From NCBI GenBank assembly GCA_947259315.1, contig CAMYLR010000022.1, forward strand, positions 1-54,866: a DNA stretch of 54,866 nucleotides. The letters run 5' to 3'. The stretch comes from an uncultured Gemmatimonadales bacterium. Lineage in GTDB: Bacteria; Gemmatimonadota; Gemmatimonadetes; JACCXV01; JAHWKZ01. The translations under genes and the position numbers were made by a program. The notes below the pieces were generated by a model, which saw only the letters and a list, made by a program, of their open reading frames with translations, searched no databases and was not told where the DNA came from. Shown in pieces: positions 51,952-54,866 of this stretch (position 1 is the first letter of the stretch; every line of letters starts with the position of its first letter).

Positions 51952-52458
51952 CTAATAGTGACAAACCGCACAATCGTCCTCGGCTTCTTCATCGCGATGA
52001 CACTCCAGGCACCACCCCATCGACAACGACTCGACCTGTCTCACCTGCTCCATCGTTTCCACCTCGCCGTGGCACTCGACACACTCCACCTCGGCTCGGG
52101 TGTGTGGTTTGTGGCTGAACTGCACGAACTCCGGCACGCTGTGGACCCGCACCCAAGGGATCGGCAGCGAGTCGGTCCAGAAGCCCTGCAGAAGCTGGAT
52201 CTGCTCTTGATACTCGGGCGTCGAGCCGCGGATGAAACGGTGACAACCCATGCACGTCTCGGTCGATGGGATGCCCGCCTCTTCTGATCGATCGACCGTG
52301 AAATGGCAATACACGCACTCCATCTCGTTGTCCGTGACGTGGACGTCGTGCATGAACTCGATTGGTTGGGTGGGGCCTTCGGCTTGTGCCCGACCACAAG
52401 CGGAGAGGACGGCGAGCACCGGGAGCGCAAGGAGGATTCGGATCGCGGCTGTTTGCAC
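51952..52458 (-). CDS. actA: Alternative complex III pentahaem cytochrome c ActA
   Basis: 168 residues from GTG 52458. A lipoprotein signal ends in L-S-A-C (Cys near residue 21). Five CxxCH motifs: C-V-Y-C-H, C-M-G-C-H, C-V-E-C-H, C-L-E-C-H and C-A-V-C-H at the end, matching the five haems of ActA. Early H-D-V-H-V and the late S-H-K-P-H supply axial His. It is the first gene of the act operon, with a good promoter about 110 bases upstream. Length is somewhat below the usual 200-230, so the N-terminal membrane region may be replaced by the lipid anchor. Confidence 0.95.
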   Translation of the reverse strand: MQTAAIRILLALPVLAVLSACGRAQAEGPTQPIEFMHDVHVTDNEMECVYCHFTVDRSEEAGIPSTETCMGCHRFIRGSTPEYQEQIQLLQGFWTDSLPIPWVRVHSVPEFVQFSHKPHTRAEVECVECHGEVETMEQVRQVESLSMGWCLECHRDEEAEDDCAVCHY

Positions 52459-52565
52459 GGAGTCCCTGAGCTCCCGGTCAGGGGTTCAACGACGTCGCGA
52501 AAAATCGATGGTAACGATGCGTCGAGAGCTGCCGACGCAAATAGCCCTAGGGGTCAAAACTTGCG

Positions 52566-52595
52566 CAAATATGCGCAGTCGCCCCGCAGTGTCAA
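52566..52595 (-). promoter_or_regulatory. Sigma-70-type promoter of the act operon, with a dyad over the -10
   Basis: On the minus strand TTGACA (52595-52590), an 18-base spacer and TATTTG (52571-52566). A 16-base dyad TGCGCAAATATGCGCA (52562-52577 on the plus strand) covers the -10 box and could be an operator. Transcription would leave a leader of about 100 bases before actA. In the 166-base gap (52459-52624) I also see a CCCTAGGG palindrome near 52545, and nothing else. Confidence 0.6.
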
Positions 52596-52624
52596 GGGAG
52601 GCGTCTCGCGATCCGCAGGCGGTC

Positions 52625-53095
52625 TCAGAGCGATTCCGAGAATTCCGCCTTATTTGGCTCGACGAGTCGCTCGTAGTCGGCGTACGAAATCTGAATCGTG
52701 TCCTGATGCGAGCCCGCGTTGAACGTGATCTGCTCGTCTTCCGTGAGCGAGTGATCGACGTACACTGGGAGATCGTACAGGTTGCCAAAAGGCGCCATCG
52801 CCCCGGTCTCGCAATTCGGGAACAGTCCCTTGAACTCCTCTTCGGTCGCCAGCCTCAACTTGTCGTTGCCGACGATCTTCTTGAAGCTGGAGAGGTCGAT
52901 CTTGCGAGTCGCCGGGAGCACGGCCATGACGAACTCGTCGCCGTCGGTGAGCATCACCGTCTTGGCGAACTCACGTCCTGGAACGTGCTCGGCGCCAGCC
53001 ACCTCTTGCGCCGTGTACGCTGGCGCGTGGGTGTGATGGGTGTAACCCACCTTCTGCTCGTCGAGCAGCTGTTTCACTCGATTGGAAACACTCAC
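52625..53095 (-). CDS. YbaK/EbsC-family aminoacyl-tRNA deacylase
   Basis: A 156-residue YbaK/ProX-like editing domain. The catalytic Lys is in G-R-E-F-A-K-T-V-M-L near residue 45. Other motifs are H-T-H-A-P-A-Y-T-A-Q-E-V-A near 22, V-M-A-V-L-P-A-T-R-K-I-D near 57, and C-E-T-G-A-M-A-P-F-G near 96. The length of a stand-alone deacylase that clears mischarged tRNA (Cys-tRNA-Pro or Ala-tRNA-Pro); which it uses cannot be told. It follows the diheme lipoprotein by about 22 bases and is followed by the act promoter. Confidence 0.92.
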   Translation of the reverse strand: MSVSNRVKQLLDEQKVGYTHHTHAPAYTAQEVAGAEHVPGREFAKTVMLTDGDEFVMAVLPATRKIDLSSFKKIVGNDKLRLATEEEFKGLFPNCETGAMAPFGNLYDLPVYVDHSLTEDEQITFNAGSHQDTIQISYADYERLVEPNKAEFSESL

Positions 53096-53117
53096 GTGAA
53101 CCTCCTGGGCGTGGGCT

Positions 53118-53849
53118 TCATTCGTTTGAAACCTGGCTTCTCAGGTAAGCGGCGATCTCCTCCGCCTGCTCATCGGTCAGCGGCTCGGCGCCCATGGGTT
53201 CCATGTGGGCCTGCATCCGGACGACGACGCCGTTCCACTCAGCGGCGGTGTGAACCGCGGGCGACGGCGTGTCGTGACAGAACGAGCACTGCTCGATAAA
53301 CAGGTCGCGGCCGGGCGCATCTGTCAGCTCGCCCGGAGAGGCGGCCCGAATCGAATGTCGCTGCATGTAGGCCAGCAGCGTATCGGCATCTTGTGGAGAC
53401 GGAAGCTGGGTCGAGGTCATCCCGTCCAACAAGATCTCGCCCACCAGTCCCTCCGTGAGCGGGCCGCCCATCCGATTCTCCAGCGTCCGAGCGCGCATCA
53501 GCATGCCGCGCACCAGGACCGGCCACTCGGCTGCCGTGTGCATCTGCGGCACCGGGATCCAGTGGCACTGAACGCAGTAAGCCTTGACGAGCTGGGCGCC
53601 CCGCGAGTTCGGTTCGGGAAGGTTCTCCGGCTTAAAGCTCGACGGTGGCAGGCCCGTTCCGATCGAGCTGATCATTCGCCACCGCTGTCCGCGGCCGAGA
53701 TCGGCGGTCGGCGTCCCCCCGAGCTCACTCAACAAGCTGTCCACGAGCGCCAGATCCAACGACGGTTCCGAAGGTTCTGGCGGCGAACAACCGCCGGAGA
53801 CGAGCATCACCAACAACAACGCCCACGCCACTCGCGCAACACTCGTCAT
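53118..53849 (-). CDS. Diheme c-type lipoprotein with internal duplication
   Basis: 243 residues. A lipoprotein signal ends L-V-S-G-G-C (Cys near 21). Two haem sites: C-V-Q-C-H near residue 93 and C-S-F-C-H near 187. Each is followed by similar sequence (P-x-M/V-H-T-A-A-E-W-P/N-x-V-V/L-R-G/M-M), so the protein is two copies of one cytochrome-like unit. The first is C-H-W-I-P-V-P-Q-M-H-T-A-A-E-W, the second C-H-D-T-P-S-P-A-V-H-T-A-A-E-W. It ends in an L-T-D-E-Q-A-E-E-I-A-A-Y-L-R helix typical of class I cytochromes. A strong ribosome binding site (GAGGAGGAAG) precedes the ATG. It is probably a periplasmic electron carrier; its partner may be alternative complex III next door. Confidence 0.85.
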   Translation of the reverse strand: MTSVARVAWALLLVMLVSGGCSPPEPSEPSLDLALVDSLLSELGGTPTADLGRGQRWRMISSIGTGLPPSSFKPENLPEPNSRGAQLVKAYCVQCHWIPVPQMHTAAEWPVLVRGMLMRARTLENRMGGPLTEGLVGEILLDGMTSTQLPSPQDADTLLAYMQRHSIRAASPGELTDAPGRDLFIEQCSFCHDTPSPAVHTAAEWNGVVVRMQAHMEPMGAEPLTDEQAEEIAAYLRSQVSNE

Positions 53850-53977
53850 CGCTTCCTCCTCGAAGGGGACACAAATCGTAGTTCCGCCTGTCCCCAGTCT
53901 ATCGCGTTCACAGCGGTTTGTGTAGTTCCGAATGTGGGGAGATTCTGGAATTCGCGTGTAGGAAAGAACGGAAGTCG
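53850..53977. promoter_or_regulatory. Upstream region of the diheme lipoprotein
   Basis: About 130 bases without a gene. It holds the ribosome binding site of the lipoprotein gene, a GGGGACA/TGTCCCC inverted pair spaced 17 bases apart (about 53857-53887), and two copies of GTAGTTCCG about 50 bases apart. These may be regulator sites, but no clear promoter is seen. Confidence 0.3.
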
Positions 53978-54011
53978 GGTTGGCCCGGCGCGCCTGGCGC
54001 CGGGCCCAACC
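53978..54011 (-). terminator. GC-rich hairpin after the coiled-coil gene
   Basis: GGTTGGCCCGGCGC and GCGCCGGGCCCAACC form a long, nearly perfect stem with one bulged base and a short loop. It begins two bases after the minus-strand stop at 54013 and fits a transcription terminator for that gene; the U-run after it is weak (TTCCGTTCTTTCC). Confidence 0.6.
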
Positions 54012-54012
54012 G

Positions 54013-54866
54013 CTAGGATCCTTCTTCTGAATCTCGCTCGAGCTCCTGCAACTGCTGCCGCAGCCGTTCGACCTCCTGTTCGAGCATCTCCAAGCGATCC
54101 CTCAGGTGCTCTTCCGCGTGTTCGAGCTCACGCTCGATGCGCGGCTCCATCTCGCGCAGTTTTTCGTCGAGCTCACGACGGTGGTCATCGAGTCGGCGAC
54201 GATGGATCTCGATTCGCTTCTCGATCTCTTTCCGATCCGGACCCCGGATCTCGAAATCGTGCTCGATCCGCTCGTCGTCCCCATCGTAGCGACGGATCCG
54301 TATCCTGCCGGGTACGGCACGATGCTCGGCCTTTTCGACCATCTCGACGATTTCGGCCAGCCATTCGCGCCCCGCATCGTCGAACGCGTGCGGCTCATCA
54401 TCGACCTCGTACTCGTAAACCAGCTCGCTTTCACGGGTCGCGGTCACCTCGATCCGGCGCTTGATCTCGCCGCGATCGTCTTCGACCTCGAAACGACCCT
54501 CGGGTGAGATCGACTTGACCTGCCCGTCTTCGAACTCGACGTCGCCTTGGATCTTGATCCGGAGGTGCTTGCCGAGACCGGAGAAGACTTGCAGCGCTCC
54601 ACCGCCCGGCGCCCGGAACGCGAAGCCAAGCTCCTTGAGCTCCTCGAGACCCTCCATGATCTCGATGTCCGGCATCTGGAAATCTTCCATCTCGAGCGGT
54701 TTGAGTTCCTCCACCCACTCCTCGAGCCCCTCCAACTGCTCCGCTAGATGCTCAAACGGCGGAACAACGACATCGAACTCAAATGTTGGTTCGTCACCGG
54801 GGCCGATCCAGACGTACTCACGCTTGCGCTGGGAGCGCTCGACTTTCTCACCGTCGCCCTCCTCCA
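54013..54866 (-). CDS. Coiled-coil acidic protein (5' end beyond window)
   Basis: The frame is open to the right edge, so the N-terminus is missing; the TTG at 54735 is not a needed start. About 284 residues are visible. The first part has W-I-G-P-G-D-E-P and V-P-P-F-E-H-L, then repeated L-E-E patterns. A middle beta-rich section contains V-E-F-E-D-G-Q-V-K-S-I-S-P-E-G-R-F-E-V and D-D-R-G-E-I-K-R-R-I-E-V. The last 90 residues are a long charged coiled coil (E-I-E-K-R-I-E-I-H-R-R-R-L, then L-R-E-M-E-P-R-I-E-R-E-L-E and E-V-E-R-L-R-Q-Q-L-Q-E-L). I do not recognise a family. A GC-rich hairpin lies just after its stop. Confidence 0.75.
   Translation of the reverse strand, partial: EEGDGEKVERSQRKREYVWIGPGDEPTFEFDVVVPPFEHLAEQLEGLEEWVEELKPLEMEDFQMPDIEIMEGLEELKELGFAFRAPGGGALQVFSGLGKHLRIKIQGDVEFEDGQVKSISPEGRFEVEDDRGEIKRRIEVTATRESELVYEYEVDDEPHAFDDAGREWLAEIVEMVEKAEHRAVPGRIRIRRYDGDDERIEHDFEIRGPDRKEIEKRIEIHRRRLDDHRRELDEKLREMEPRIERELEHAEEHLRDRLEMLEQEVERLRQQLQELERDSEEGS

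Noticed and set aside
1-54866. CRISPR array, insertion sequence or prophage
   Set aside because: I found no spaced direct repeats, transposase, integrase or phage structural genes on either strand.

Overview
The window looks like chromosomal DNA from a free-living, aerobic, high-GC bacterium that is not a typical proteobacterium. The strongest taxonomic hints are a complete alternative complex III operon (actABCDEF), a fused-type 2-oxoacid dehydrogenase E1, a membrane-anchored spermidine-synthase-like protein and many small lipoproteins. I infer Gemmatimonadota or a nearby FCB/Acidobacteriota-like lineage with moderate confidence. Three Na+-coupled transporters (SNF, AGCS and NhaC types) suggest a sodium-rich habitat. 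There is no phage, IS element, integrase or CRISPR array. Most genes are on the minus strand in long runs with 1-14 base overlaps and frequent GTG, TTG or even CTG starts.

Layout. 1-2860 (+): C-terminal part of a spermidine-synthase-like membrane protein and an unknown membrane-anchored protein. 2857-5365 (-): YjbQ, then an E1 alpha/beta pair that looks like one fused gene broken by a single-base frameshift. 5476-6066 (+): HD-domain protein. 6067-17024 (-): a ten-gene run, in transcription order ctlX, AGCS symporter, lipoprotein, PDH E1 alpha, lipoprotein, PDH E1 beta, SNF symporter, lipoprotein phosphodiesterase, E2 and a PuuD-type haem protein; this looks like amino-acid uptake and oxidation feeding a 2-oxoacid dehydrogenase. 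17189-17743 (+): DUF302 lipoprotein. 24718-17730 (-): pyrR-pyrB-pyrC-yhaM, then a redox group (DUF6174 protein, an ArsC-like protein, MsrB, dihydrolipoyl dehydrogenase, cyclophilin). 24890-26806 (+): NhaC antiporter. 40335-26803 (-): tRNA-Ser(CGA), an 8.9-kb cyclic beta-1,2-glucan synthase gene, tRNA-Ser(GGA), then GT2, PaaK-like ligase, epimerase and a second PaaK-like ligase. 40421-40567 (+): tiny membrane protein. 52458-40581 (-): actABCDEF, ctaA, ctaB, an ABC exporter, DUF420, a CcmD-like peptide, tRNA-Arg(ACG) and tadA. 53849-52625 (-): diheme lipoprotein and YbaK deacylase. The right edge cuts a coiled-coil protein.

The most notable find is at 20150-20491. The ArsC-like thioredoxin-fold gene has an in-frame UGA exactly where the family has its catalytic cysteine (K-T-UGA-S-T-C-R-K-A). 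It is followed at the right distance by a perfect 7-bp hairpin with a GGUC loop, the apical loop of the E. coli fdhF SECIS. It therefore appears to be a selenoprotein and sits in a redox-repair operon next to MsrB. Other points worth attention are twin lipoproteins threaded between PDH genes, tRNA-Ser genes that abut protein starts, a tRNA-Arg(ACG)-tadA pair (substrate next to its editing enzyme), and a GT2/ligase/SDR/ligase group of unknown product.
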